Assembly (NCBI GenBank): GCA_016704565.1 | Contig: JADIZV010000001.1 | Coordinates: 248,001 to 312,000, forward strand | DNA length: 64,000 bases | Reading direction: 5' to 3' | Origin: Candidatus Phosphoribacter baldrii | Lineage (GTDB): Bacteria; Actinomycetota; Actinomycetes; Actinomycetales; Dermatophilaceae | Shown here: piece by piece, positions 26,218 through 34,682 of the stretch | Numbering within the stretch: the stretch's first letter is position 1 | How the letters are laid out: each line of letters begins with the position of its first letter | Translations under genes and position numbers: made by a program | The notes under the pieces: generated by a model | The model's database searches: none | What the model was told of the DNA's origin: nothing | What the model saw: only the letters and a program-made list of their open reading frames with translations

Positions 26218-27080
26218 GCGGGTTTTCCGTGCTCCGGCCACGTCTGCCCGGCTCGAGCGTTGCTGGCTCGGGCCGGACTGGGTCGGCTGTTGTCGGCTCG
26301 GGCCGGGTTGGCCCGGTTATGCCCCGGACGGCTGGGTCAGCTGGGTCGGCTCGGTCGGCTCGACCCGTTCGGCCGGCTCGGTCGGCTCGACCTGGTCAAC
26401 CACGGTCGCGGCGGTCTCGCTTCGTGCGGGCTCGGGTCAGACAGGTCATCGCGGCGATCCTCGTCGGGGTTGCCGGTTGGGTGGCCGTGTCGGCAGCGCG
26501 ACCTGCTCAGGAGGACGGCATACGGGTGCTCGTCGCAACCCGGGACCTGCCCGCGGGTGGGCGGCTTGATCCCGGAGACCTGCGCGAGCAACTACTGCCG
26601 ACAGACCTCGTCCCTGACCGGGCCATCACCGACACGGCCCGAGCGGCAGGTGCGGTGCTCGCCGGGCCGATGGCAGTGGGTGAGGTGTTGACCTCCACCC
26701 GGGTGTTGGGGCCGGGGTTGCTCGTCGGAGCCCCCTCGGACACGCTCGCGGTGGCTGTGCCGGTGTCCGATCCGGCCATCCTCGGCTCCCTGCACCCGGG
26801 CGATCAGGTCAGGATCTTGGCGTTGGGGACCGGGGCGGTCGTGGCCGCCGGGACCGTGCTCGTCGCACAGCCGCCGTCGTCGGAGGCGGTCGGTTTCGGC
26901 GCTGACCCGGGTGGCGCGGGCCGGCTGCTTGCTGCCGTCGACGAGGCCGGGGCAGCCGCACTGGCTGCCGCGGGCGGGCCGTCGGGGGTCTCGGTCGGCT
27001 TCGTCATCGCCCTGTTGGGGCCCGACACACGTGCACTCGGCCCGTCGCTCAAGTCCCCGAAACCGCTTTCCAACGGGTAG
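26214..27080 (+). CDS. SAF domain protein (CpaB/RcpC-like)
   Basis: A 288-residue protein. An arginine- and serine-rich N-terminus of about 80 residues is encoded by repetitive CGGCTCGG-type DNA. A single membrane helix (VIAAILVGVAGWVAVSAA) and a periplasmic SAF domain follow: GIRVLVATRDLPAGGRLDPGDLREQLLP, then GAVLAGPMAVGEVLTSTRVLG. SAF domains occur in the pilus-assembly protein CpaB/RcpC, in flagellar FlgA and in sialate synthases. The actinobacterial copy next to fmdB and mscL has no pilus genes nearby, so a pilus role should not be assumed. I take GTG 26214, which overlaps the mtnP stop; later GTG codons are possible. Confidence 0.82.
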   Translation: MSGFSVLRPRLPGSSVAGSGRTGSAVVGSGRVGPVMPRTAGSAGSARSARPVRPARSARPGQPRSRRSRFVRARVRQVIAAILVGVAGWVAVSAARPAQEDGIRVLVATRDLPAGGRLDPGDLREQLLPTDLVPDRAITDTARAAGAVLAGPMAVGEVLTSTRVLGPGLLVGAPSDTLAVAVPVSDPAILGSLHPGDQVRILALGTGAVVAAGTVLVAQPPSSEAVGFGADPGGAGRLLAAVDEAGAAALAAAGGPSGVSVGFVIALLGPDTRALGPSLKSPKPLSNG

Positions 27081-27231
27081 CGTGGACCCTCGTGCTGCGG
27101 GGAAGGGCCCCCGGAGCGCACGCTAAGAAACCGTTTTGTGCTCCTGGGCGCGCCTGCGCCTACCCCACCCTCACCTGAGGAGTGGATCTCCCAGGGTCGG
27201 AGCCCACCCCAGAAAAAGGAAAACACCACTC

Positions 27232-27627
27232 ATGCTCAAGGGATTCAAGGACTTCCTCATGCGCGGCAACGTCGTCGACCTCGCGGTCGCCGTCGTCATC
27301 GGTGCCGCGTTCGGCAAGATCGTCGATGCCTTCGTCAGCAACATCATCGGCCCCATCCTCGCTCGGATGGGCGGCGGCAAGGTCGGCGAAGGCCTGGGTA
27401 TCCAGCTCGGCAACCAGGGAGTCAAAGAGACGTTCATCGACATCGGCGCGATCCTCAACGCCGCTGTCGTGTTCCTCCTCACCGCCGCGGTCGTCTACTT
27501 CGCGTTCGTTGTTCCGATGAACAAGATCAACGAGCGCCGCAAGGCTGGCGAAGTTGTCGAAGAGGAGGCCCCCTCCGCTGAGGTTGCCCTGCTCACCGAG
27601 ATCCGCGACAGCCTGCGCGCCCGCTGA
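27232..27627 (+). CDS. mscL: Large-conductance mechanosensitive channel MscL
   Basis: MscL opens a wide pore when membrane tension rises after osmotic downshock. The 131-residue protein begins MLKGFKDFLMRGNVVDLAVAV, the typical N-terminal amphipathic helix and TM1 with the Gly/Ala-lined gate (VVIGAAFGKIVDAFV). TM2 is LNAAVVFLLTAAVVYFAFVVPMNK and the C-terminal helix includes EVALLTEIRDSLR. AAAGGA twelve bases upstream and the homology fix the start at ATG 27232, rather than the longer frame from 27136. A strong terminator follows. Confidence 0.97.
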   Translation: MLKGFKDFLMRGNVVDLAVAVVIGAAFGKIVDAFVSNIIGPILARMGGGKVGEGLGIQLGNQGVKETFIDIGAILNAAVVFLLTAAVVYFAFVVPMNKINERRKAGEVVEEEAPSAEVALLTEIRDSLRAR

Positions 27628-27666
27628 TCACCCGAGAGCACCACCTCCGCACCACCTGATCGACAG

Positions 27667-27697
27667 ACGGGGCGGGAGCCATCGGCTCCCGCCCCGT
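27667..27697. terminator. Bidirectional terminator hairpin after mscL
   Basis: Perfect 14-bp stem ACGGGGCGGGAGCC / GGCTCCCGCCCCGT with loop ATC, between the convergent mscL and DUF4011 genes. The T-run is short (TTGT). Confidence 0.85.
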
Positions 27698-27729
27698 TGT
27701 CATGCTCAGGTCGTCATCCCTCGTGGGGG

Positions 27730-30700
27730 TCACTCCCAATGCGGCGGGCGTTGTTCGGTCAACCACCGGTCGTGAGCGTCCCCGCCGGTCGGTCGATCGC
27801 CCCACCCCGTGTCGGTGTCATCGAGGCTCCGCTCGGCGCCGCCGCGGCGGAAGCGCCGTCGCACCCGCTTCGCCTCACCGTCGGGGCTGCTGGGGCGGTC
27901 AGACGACGCTGCGGGGTCAGACGACCCAGCGGCGTCGGACGACCCAGCGGCGTCGGACGACTCAGCGGACGTGTCGGTCACCTGGGTGGTGGACACCGAA
28001 ACCCGCCCGGTCGGCTCGGCCGGTTGCGCGGGCGCGGGTGACGCCATCGCTTCGTCGACAGGCGCCGAGGTGATCCGAGCGCGGAGGGTGCCCGTCACCG
28101 CGGCGACGACTCGGACGACCTCGGGCGCCGGGTCCCGATAGAGATCGGTGCTCCACACCCGGATCGGCTCCCACCCCAGTCGGCGAAGCTGGCGCGGGCG
28201 CAACACGTCGCGGGCGCGGACGCCCGGAAGGGCGGCATACCCGGGGCCGTCACTCTCCACCGCGACCAGCCAGCGGTCCGCGACCGATGGGTGGCCGACC
28301 GCGAGCTCGACCCGATGCGGCCCGACGCCAACCTGGGTCGCGACCGTGAGACCTTCCTGTCGCAGCCGCGCCGCAAGGTAGGACATCAGCGGACCGGCAC
28401 CATCCGTCGCATTCGTCTCCCCCTCCGGTATGCCGCCCGCCTCCGCATGCGCCAACAGGTCGACCAGGCGCATCGCCGGTGTCGAACGCAGCCGGCCGAC
28501 GTCGAGATCCTGGGCTCGAAGGGTCGACACGACGACCAGCTCACGGCGGGCTCGGGACGTCGCCGCGACCAGCGCGGCCTCTCCTCCCGGGGCGGTCAAG
28601 GCAGGGAAGCGGTGCAGGACCCGACCGTGCGGCGTGCGTCCATAGCCGACGGCCAGCAGCACGACATCGCGCAGCACCGCGTCGGAGTCCTCGACCCGGG
28701 CCACAACGAACGGCTCGACGCCTCGTCCGGAGAGGAACTCGACGGCAGCGTCGTCGCCCTCAAGGCGACCGATGCCGTCGCGCACGCCGTCGCGGACCAG
28801 CTCGGCCATCGCCGCTGTGAGGGTGAGAACGGCCAGGCTTTCGGCGCGGCGCTCCCGGGCGTGGTCCAGGACGAGGTCGACGACCCGAGCAACTTCGGCG
28901 GACGTCCATTCGATGGCGCTGTCGTTGCCGGGCAACACTGCCGCTGAGCCGTCGACATGGTCCAACCGCAACGCGGGTGCCCGCCGCGGCGACGGGGCGC
29001 CGTGGGTGATCCCGGCCGGAGGGACCAACGCCAACCGGGCGTCCAGGTCGGTGTGCCACCAGCCGAGCCGCCGTTCGGGGAGGACGGCGGTGGCGGCGGC
29101 ATACAGGGATGTCGGGGCCTCCGACGGGTCGGCGACGGCCCGCGGACCGGAGCTGACCCGGAACGGGCTGGGCAGCGCGCCGTCCGGTCGGCCGATCACG
29201 AGGGCCTGACGGCCGCGGGACAGCGCCGACACCGACTCGGCAACGCTGACCGTTGTGGCGTCATCGACGATGACGACGTCCACGGAGGTGCCGGGAGCGA
29301 GGACCTGGGCGACGGCATACGGGCTGACGGCCAGGCACGGGCGCAGGGCGCCGAGGACCCGGTCGGCCTCGCGGTGCAGCGCGGCGAACGGCAGGTGCCC
29401 GCGGGTGAGCCCGGCTTGGGCATGCAGGAGGTCGGTCTGGCGGGGGTTCTCCCGGACCCGCTGGCGGGCCCGGCGGTCGACCACGGCCCGCACCCGACCG
29501 GCATCGCTCGTGCGACCGACCGCATCGAGACCCGCGAGCCGTTCCGCCGCCAGGCGCAACGCGGACCCGTCGTGGTGGGCGTACCGCGGGTCGCGGGCCC
29601 GGATCTCCTGTCCGAGCGAGGCCCACCACACGTGCTCGACCTCGGCGTGGACCTGGTCGGCCGCGACCCCGCGGGCAGCGAAGTCATCGAGGATGTCGCC
29701 CATCCGGGCCGCCCGCAGCTCGTCGACAACCGCAGTCACCTGCGGGAGGATGTCGAGCCGGTCGAGCCGTTCGGCGAGCCGGGCGAGCCGGGTCCGAAGC
29801 AGCGGGAACGCCACCGTGAGCATCGGCCCGTCATCTGGGCCGGGGCGCAGCCGCTCGTCCAGCCAGGCGAGATCGGTCGCCAGCGCCTGGTATGCCGCCT
29901 CGCCCTCCTCCAAGCGCGGGGAGATCTCGGGGCGACCGCCAGCACCCACGAGGTCGTGCCAGGCGATCCGCTGGTTGCGGGCCCGGACCAGCTCGGCGTG
30001 CAGGTCGGCCGGGGGTCGTCCGGGCCGCAACATCCGTCGGGCCTGGCGCCGCACCCGAGACCGCGACCACCAGCCAAGCTCGACGGCTGACGCGGCGCGG
30101 TAGGCCCGGTTGCCGGTCGCGACGACGTGTTCGTCGAGGGGCCGGTCGAAGATCTCTGGGCGGAAGACCTCCAGGGTCTCGTGGACGCCGCGCATGGTGA
30201 CCAAGGCATGACGCCAGTCCTCGGCCGACCGCGCGGGCCGCAGGCTCGATTCGACGAGGATCTCGTCGAGGTCGGCCGTCGTGGCGGCCAGAGCACCCGA
30301 GGTCAGCCGGGTGACGATGTCACGCGCCCGCTCGACCTCGTCGGTGGTCCGGATCGTCGCGCCGTACCACGGGTCGCCGCCCTCGGCCGACCAAGCGCCC
30401 GCCGCCGCAGCCGCCTGCAGGTGGTTGGCGAGTTCGGTGACCCGTTCGCGGGACAACTCCTCGAGGGCGGCCCCTTCGATCCGCACCCGCGAGCCAGGCG
30501 CAGGGTGCCGCGCCGCGAGGGCGCCCATCGCCTCCTGGATCTCGTATGCCGTGACCCCCCACGGCCGCCGCACCTCATGGATCGCGGCCACATGGTCGGC
30601 CAGCAGTTGCTCGGCCTGACCGACGGCGGCGGCCCGATCGAGGCGTCCGCGCGGGTCGGCAGCGTCGGCGAGCTCGCGGTCGTCCAGGGTGGACAGTCGG

Positions 30701-31773
30701 GTGAGGGCGCGGCCGAGCTCGGCGGTGACGGCCCGACGGTCCTCAGCGGCCCCGGTGAGGTCGAGGAGGAGATCGTCCAGACCGACCGAGCCGAGCCGGT
30801 CGAGCAGCTCGCGCAGGGCCCGACGGTGGGACGTGACATAGAGGACCTGCTTGCCGTCATGGGCGAGGGCAGCCACGAGTGCGGCGACGGTCTGGGTGGC
30901 CCCGGTGCCCGTGGGAGCGGCCAGGACGAGCTGACGCCCGACCCGGACCGCCTCGATGACCGACTCCTGGGTCGCGTCGAGGTCCAGGACCCGCAGTTCC
31001 AGCTCGGGGTCGGGGGTTTCGGCGGGCTCGGGCAACGCTTGGCGCAGCCGGACGGTCGCCGGCTCGTCCCCACCGAGCGCAGCGACGAGATCGACCTGGG
31101 CCAGCCATTGGGCTTGGCCGCTGACGTCGGCGACCATGTCGGGTTTGCCGTAGGGGTAGGTCCCCAGGCCAAGGCGTGGGCTGACGGCAAAGCCCGGCAG
31201 GTCGGCGCAGAGGCGACCGAGGGCGGCATACACCGGGTAGGGGTCGAAACCACCCGCGGAGCCCTTGAGCGTCGTCAGCGCGGCGAGCCCCGTCGGGTCG
31301 ACGGCGATCCCCGCCACGGAGCGCAGGTAGTTGACCAGCGCCGGGTTGACCTCGACCGCCGGGCCCAGGTCGAGATCAAAGTCGTGCTGGGCGGGGCTGG
31401 TGGGGCGCAAGGTGCACGTGCGCAGCAGGACGGGCGCTTCGACGACGGCGCGAGCGCGCGGCGGGTCCCAGGTTGCCACGCCGATGGCGACGAACCCGGC
31501 GACCAGACCCCGCTCCTCGAGCAGCTCGGTCGCCTTGGCGTGGATGCGTCGGACCGTGTCGCGGGCCTCCTCGAAGCCGGCCGCCTCGCGGACCAGATCG
31601 GACAAGCTCGTCGGGCGTCCGGCGAGCAACATCGACACCCCGCCGGGGTGGGCGGTCGTCAGATCGAGGTAGCCGTCGCGGTCCGGACCGTCCGGTGCCC
31701 ACAGCAGCGTGTTGCGGCCGCCGACCTCCGACAGCTCCCGGGCCCAGCTGGCAATCGTCTGCGCAACACTCAC
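27730..31773 (-). CDS. DUF4011 helicase-like protein with Vsr/MTES_1575-type nuclease domain
   Basis: A 1,347-residue protein. The N-terminus (WARELSEVGGRNTLLWAP) matches the DUF4011 region of superfamily-1 helicase relatives. A P-loop-like APTGTGATQTVAALVAALA lies at about 286-303, where the usual GxGK(S/T) lysine is alanine. The Walker-B equivalent is VDVVIVDDATTVSV, with Asp-Asp in place of Asp-Glu. Helicase-like blocks continue (VLLAVGYGRTPHGRVLHRF, LVAATSRARRELVVVS). A C-terminal very-short-patch-repair-like domain (about 1165-1265) reads TQVGVGPHRVELAV, VAVESDGPGY and LRRLGWEPIRVWSTDLYRDP. The tail has an acidic Ser/Asp repeat. It may cut or bind DNA with weak or no ATPase activity; a defence or repair role is inference. 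Confidence 0.82.
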   Translation of the reverse strand: MSVAQTIASWARELSEVGGRNTLLWAPDGPDRDGYLDLTTAHPGGVSMLLAGRPTSLSDLVREAAGFEEARDTVRRIHAKATELLEERGLVAGFVAIGVATWDPPRARAVVEAPVLLRTCTLRPTSPAQHDFDLDLGPAVEVNPALVNYLRSVAGIAVDPTGLAALTTLKGSAGGFDPYPVYAALGRLCADLPGFAVSPRLGLGTYPYGKPDMVADVSGQAQWLAQVDLVAALGGDEPATVRLRQALPEPAETPDPELELRVLDLDATQESVIEAVRVGRQLVLAAPTGTGATQTVAALVAALAHDGKQVLYVTSHRRALRELLDRLGSVGLDDLLLDLTGAAEDRRAVTAELGRALTRLSTLDDRELADAADPRGRLDRAAAVGQAEQLLADHVAAIHEVRRPWGVTAYEIQEAMGALAARHPAPGSRVRIEGAALEELSRERVTELANHLQAAAAAGAWSAEGGDPWYGATIRTTDEVERARDIVTRLTSGALAATTADLDEILVESSLRPARSAEDWRHALVTMRGVHETLEVFRPEIFDRPLDEHVVATGNRAYRAASAVELGWWSRSRVRRQARRMLRPGRPPADLHAELVRARNQRIAWHDLVGAGGRPEISPRLEEGEAAYQALATDLAWLDERLRPGPDDGPMLTVAFPLLRTRLARLAERLDRLDILPQVTAVVDELRAARMGDILDDFAARGVAADQVHAEVEHVWWASLGQEIRARDPRYAHHDGSALRLAAERLAGLDAVGRTSDAGRVRAVVDRRARQRVRENPRQTDLLHAQAGLTRGHLPFAALHREADRVLGALRPCLAVSPYAVAQVLAPGTSVDVVIVDDATTVSVAESVSALSRGRQALVIGRPDGALPSPFRVSSGPRAVADPSEAPTSLYAAATAVLPERRLGWWHTDLDARLALVPPAGITHGAPSPRRAPALRLDHVDGSAAVLPGNDSAIEWTSAEVARVVDLVLDHARERRAESLAVLTLTAAMAELVRDGVRDGIGRLEGDDAAVEFLSGRGVEPFVVARVEDSDAVLRDVVLLAVGYGRTPHGRVLHRFPALTAPGGEAALVAATSRARRELVVVSTLRAQDLDVGRLRSTPAMRLVDLLAHAEAGGIPEGETNATDGAGPLMSYLAARLRQEGLTVATQVGVGPHRVELAVGHPSVADRWLVAVESDGPGYAALPGVRARDVLRPRQLRRLGWEPIRVWSTDLYRDPAPEVVRVVAAVTGTLRARITSAPVDEAMASPAPAQPAEPTGRVSVSTTQVTDTSAESSDAAGSSDAAGSSDPAASSDRPSSPDGEAKRVRRRFRRGGAERSLDDTDTGWGDRPTGGDAHDRWLTEQRPPHWE
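27902..27973. repeat. Four 18-bp tandem repeats in the DUF4011 gene tail
   Basis: Units of GACGACCCAGCGGCGTCG type (two identical, two variants) encode the SSDAAG/SSDPAA repeat of the disordered C-terminal tail on the minus strand. Confidence 0.75.
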
Positions 31774-31836
31774 CGGGTCAGGCTAACCGGGGCGAGCGCG
31801 TGGGCCCGGGTGCCCGCGCCGTGGGAGACTGATCCG

Positions 31837-32772
31837 ATGCATCCGCTCGCCCGCGCTGCCCTCGGCGTCACCGCCGCCGGGGTCGTCGGTGTCGGTTATG
31901 CGAGCGTGGTGGAGCGCAACCTCTTCGTGCTGAGACGGCATACGGTGCCGGTCCTCGCGCCCGGGAGCCGCAGCCTGCGGGTCCTGCATCTCACCGATCT
32001 GCACCTCATGCCGACCCAGGAGCGCAAGATCGCCTGGATCCAGGCGCTGGCCGAGGTGGAGCCGGATCTGGTCGTCAACACCGGCGACAACATCGCGCAC
32101 CCCGAGTCGATCGGGCCGCTGCTGCGGGCGTTCGAACCGCTGCTGGGCGTGCCGGGGGTGTTCGTGCTGGGGTCCAACGACTACTTCGCGCCGCGGCTGA
32201 AGAACCCCGCGCTCTATCTGACTCGCGACTCCCGGCGTGGGTCGGGGCGCTCGCGGCGGCTGCCGACCGACCGGCTCGTGGCGGGGTTCGCGTCCGCAGG
32301 GTGGACGGAGCTGACCAACCGGCGGACGCGGCTGACCGTGGGCGGCGTCGATCTCGAGCTCGTCGGGGTCGACGATCCGCACCTGGACTACGACCGGTAT
32401 GCCGCGGTGGCCGGTCCTGCGGCGGCGGATGCTGCGCTGACGATCGGGGTGACCCACGCCCCCTATCAGCGGGTGCTCGACGCGATGACGGCCGACGGGG
32501 CCGAGCTGGTCATCGCCGGTCACACGCATGGCGGCCAGTTGTGCGTGCCCGGCTGGGGGGCCCTGGTGACCAACTGCGACCTGGACACCCGCCGCGCCAA
32601 GGGGGTCTCCCGGTGGTGGCCCGGCGCGGGCGGCGCGCCGTCCTCGTCGGCACCCGAAGGGGCGGCATACCTGGAGGTGTCGGCTGGCCTGGGGACCTCG
32701 CCGATGGCGCCCGTGCGGTTCGCCTGCCGCCCGGAGGCGAGCCTGCTCACCCTGGTGCCGCGCGACGCATAG
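31837..32772 (+). CDS. Calcineurin-like metallophosphoesterase (YkuE type), membrane-anchored
   Basis: A 311-residue phosphoesterase with an N-terminal hydrophobic anchor (ARAALGVTAAGVVGVGYASVV). The two-metal site motifs are in order: VLHLTDLHLM (DxH), VVNTGDNIAH (GDxx), FVLGSNDYFAP (GN[H/D] motif, here SND), VTHAPYQRVL and IAGHTHGGQLCVPGWG. This layout matches the YkuE/PhoD-like branch found in Actinobacteria, often beside a penicillin-binding protein gene. The substrate is unknown, possibly a lipid or nucleotide phosphodiester. ATG 31837 is the homologous start; the open frame extending far upstream is only antisense to the DUF4011 gene. Confidence 0.9.
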   Translation: MHPLARAALGVTAAGVVGVGYASVVERNLFVLRRHTVPVLAPGSRSLRVLHLTDLHLMPTQERKIAWIQALAEVEPDLVVNTGDNIAHPESIGPLLRAFEPLLGVPGVFVLGSNDYFAPRLKNPALYLTRDSRRGSGRSRRLPTDRLVAGFASAGWTELTNRRTRLTVGGVDLELVGVDDPHLDYDRYAAVAGPAAADAALTIGVTHAPYQRVLDAMTADGAELVIAGHTHGGQLCVPGWGALVTNCDLDTRRAKGVSRWWPGAGGAPSSSAPEGAAYLEVSAGLGTSPMAPVRFACRPEASLLTLVPRDA

Positions 32773-32917
32773 GCGTCAGTGGTGGTGTGGCTGGGTCCGG
32801 CCTTCCCGTATGCCGTCCGCCCACCGTCGGCTGCCACAACCCGATTGCGCGCGCGGCGCGCGGGTCGGCTATCCTCTCTCCTTGTGCCGTAACGCCCTCT
32901 GTGGGTCGCGCGGGCCA

Positions 32918-32994
<77 letters not shown>

Positions 32995-33004
32995 GTTGGC
33001 TCTA

Positions 33005-33041
33005 GGGCTCTGACCTGCGGAAACGCGGTCAGGGCCCTTTT
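33005..33041 (+). terminator. Rho-independent terminator after tRNA-Pro
   Basis: An 11-bp stem GGGCTCTGACC / GGTCAGGGCCC (one T-G pair) with an 11-base loop, followed by TTTT, starts ten bases after the tRNA CCA end. Confidence 0.88.
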
Positions 33042-33061
33042 GCTTGTGGCGAGTTCCGCCC

Positions 33062-33108
33062 GATTGTGTGGCTGCAACTCCCTCAGCGGGCGACCGAGCC
33101 ACACGATC
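33062..33108. terminator. Hairpin downstream of xylB
   Basis: GATTGTGTGGCT (33062-33073) pairs with AGCCACACGATC (33097-33108) over 12 positions with one G-T wobble and a 23-base loop. It lies beyond the xylB stop and may end that transcript on the minus strand; no T-run is evident. Confidence 0.5.
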
Positions 33109-33189
33109 CTTCGGCCTCGCCGGTTACATCTAGCCAGCGTCGCCCCGAAGGTGATTGTCGAGATCCGCACGCGGCCGACCCGGCCCAGA

Positions 33190-34671
33190 TCAGGGCGGAC
33201 CCGATTGGAGCACGCGATGAACGTCCGACGCTGCCCGCCGGTATTGCTCGACGGCGACCGACCGCGCGGGGCCACCGATCCGCCTGAGCGCGCGGCCCGA
33301 ATCGCCCACGGCGACCGCCCACGCGGGCGGCTCGGCTCCCCCACACAGCACCCAGGCCGCCTGCCGCGCCGCCCCCACCGCGACCCACTCGCCCGGTTCG
33401 GGGATGTCGACGGGGATGTCCAGTATGCCGGGCGCCAACTCCCGCAGCGCCGCTGACCGGGCGGCCCCACCGACCAAGGACACGCGCTCGATGGGAATGC
33501 CCTGGTCCCGCACGGCATCCAGGCACCCCGAGAGGAGCCCGAGCATTCCCTCGACCGCCGCACGGGCGAGATTCCCCCGGGTTGTCGACGCGAGGGTCAA
33601 CCCGAGGAGGGTCCCCGTCGCGGTGGGGAGATTCGGAGTCCGCTCACCCTCCAGATAGGGCACGAGGGTCAGCCCGCCGGCCCCCGGTGGCGCGGCGAGC
33701 GCGAGCGCGCTCAACTCCTCGTGATCGACACCGAGGAGCGATCCGACGACATCGAGCACGCGTGAACCGTTGAGGGTGCAGGCCAGCGGCAGGAATCGGC
33801 CGGTGGCGTCGGCAAACCCGGTGACCGACCCGGACGGGTCGGCCGTGGACACGGTCGACACGGTCGACACGACCCCGGAGGTGCCGACCGATAAACACCC
33901 CTGGCCGGCCCGCAAGCCAAGCCCGAGGGCGGCTCCCGCGTTGTCCCCGCACCCCGGCCCGACGGCGACATGCCCCCACCCGCGCCGGTCATCCCCCGTC
34001 CCCACCTGCTCATGGGTCCCGGCCACCCGCGGGAGGACGATCCCCTCCACCCCTGCGACATCACGAGCGAGCGCCAGCGCCAGCAGGTCACGCCGATAGG
34101 CGCTCGACGCCGCGTCGAAGTAGCCCGTCCCCGAAGCATCCGAACGGTCGGTGACCAGGGTCGCCACCGAATGCCCACCGCACAGCCGCCAGGTCAACCA
34201 GTCGTGCGGCAGGGCGATGGCGGCAATCCGGGCGGCATGCTCCGGCTCGTGCTGGGCCAGCCAGCGAAGCTTGGTGATGGTGAAAGACGCGACAGGGACG
34301 CTGCCGACCGCATCGGCCCAGCGGGTCGAACCTTGTGTCGTGTCGCCGCCGCCCAGGTCGCGGATCAACTCGACGGCGGCGTCGGCAGAGCGGGTGTCAT
34401 TCCACAGCAAGGCAGGCCGGATGACCTGACCATCGGCGTCCAAGCACACCATGCCGTGCTGCTGTCCGGCGATCGAAACCGCAGCCACGTCGTCCAGGCC
34501 GCCAGCCGCTGCCACAGCGGCGCACAGTGCCTCCCACCAGGCGGAGGGGTCGACCTCCGACCCTGGCGGATGAGGCGCCGAACCAGACCGCACCACTCGC
34601 CCCGAAATGGCCTCGACGATGACAACCTTGCAGGACTGGGTCGAGGAGTCAACTCCCGCAACGAGTGTCAC
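33190..34671 (-). CDS. xylB: Xylulokinase
   Basis: Phosphorylates D-xylulose with ATP, feeding the pentose phosphate pathway. A FGGY-family kinase of 493 residues: TLVAGVDSSTQSCKVVIVE (phosphate-1 motif), AVSIAGQQHGMVCLD with the xylulose-binding MxxQ/H element, LLWNDTRS, LPHDWLTWRL, then VGPGCGDNAGAALGLG and SLVGGAARSAALREL for the C-terminal ATP site. GTG 34671 is preferred to TTG 34686 because GGGAG lies five bases before it. It follows xylA closely and shares its promoter. Confidence 0.94.
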   Translation of the reverse strand: MTLVAGVDSSTQSCKVVIVEAISGRVVRSGSAPHPPGSEVDPSAWWEALCAAVAAAGGLDDVAAVSIAGQQHGMVCLDADGQVIRPALLWNDTRSADAAVELIRDLGGGDTTQGSTRWADAVGSVPVASFTITKLRWLAQHEPEHAARIAAIALPHDWLTWRLCGGHSVATLVTDRSDASGTGYFDAASSAYRRDLLALALARDVAGVEGIVLPRVAGTHEQVGTGDDRRGWGHVAVGPGCGDNAGAALGLGLRAGQGCLSVGTSGVVSTVSTVSTADPSGSVTGFADATGRFLPLACTLNGSRVLDVVGSLLGVDHEELSALALAAPPGAGGLTLVPYLEGERTPNLPTATGTLLGLTLASTTRGNLARAAVEGMLGLLSGCLDAVRDQGIPIERVSLVGGAARSAALRELAPGILDIPVDIPEPGEWVAVGAARQAAWVLCGGAEPPAWAVAVGDSGRALRRIGGPARSVAVEQYRRAASDVHRVLQSGPP

Positions 34672-34682
34672 GACCGCTCCCG

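Noticed and set aside
24982..26241. A long minus-strand frame across fmdB and mtnP
   Set aside because: Antisense shadow of two well-supported genes.
30127..31836. Long plus-strand open frame antisense to the DUF4011 gene, joined to the metallophosphoesterase
   Set aside because: It is the low-stop shadow of a GC-rich gene on the other strand; no homology, and the phosphoesterase has its own start at 31837.
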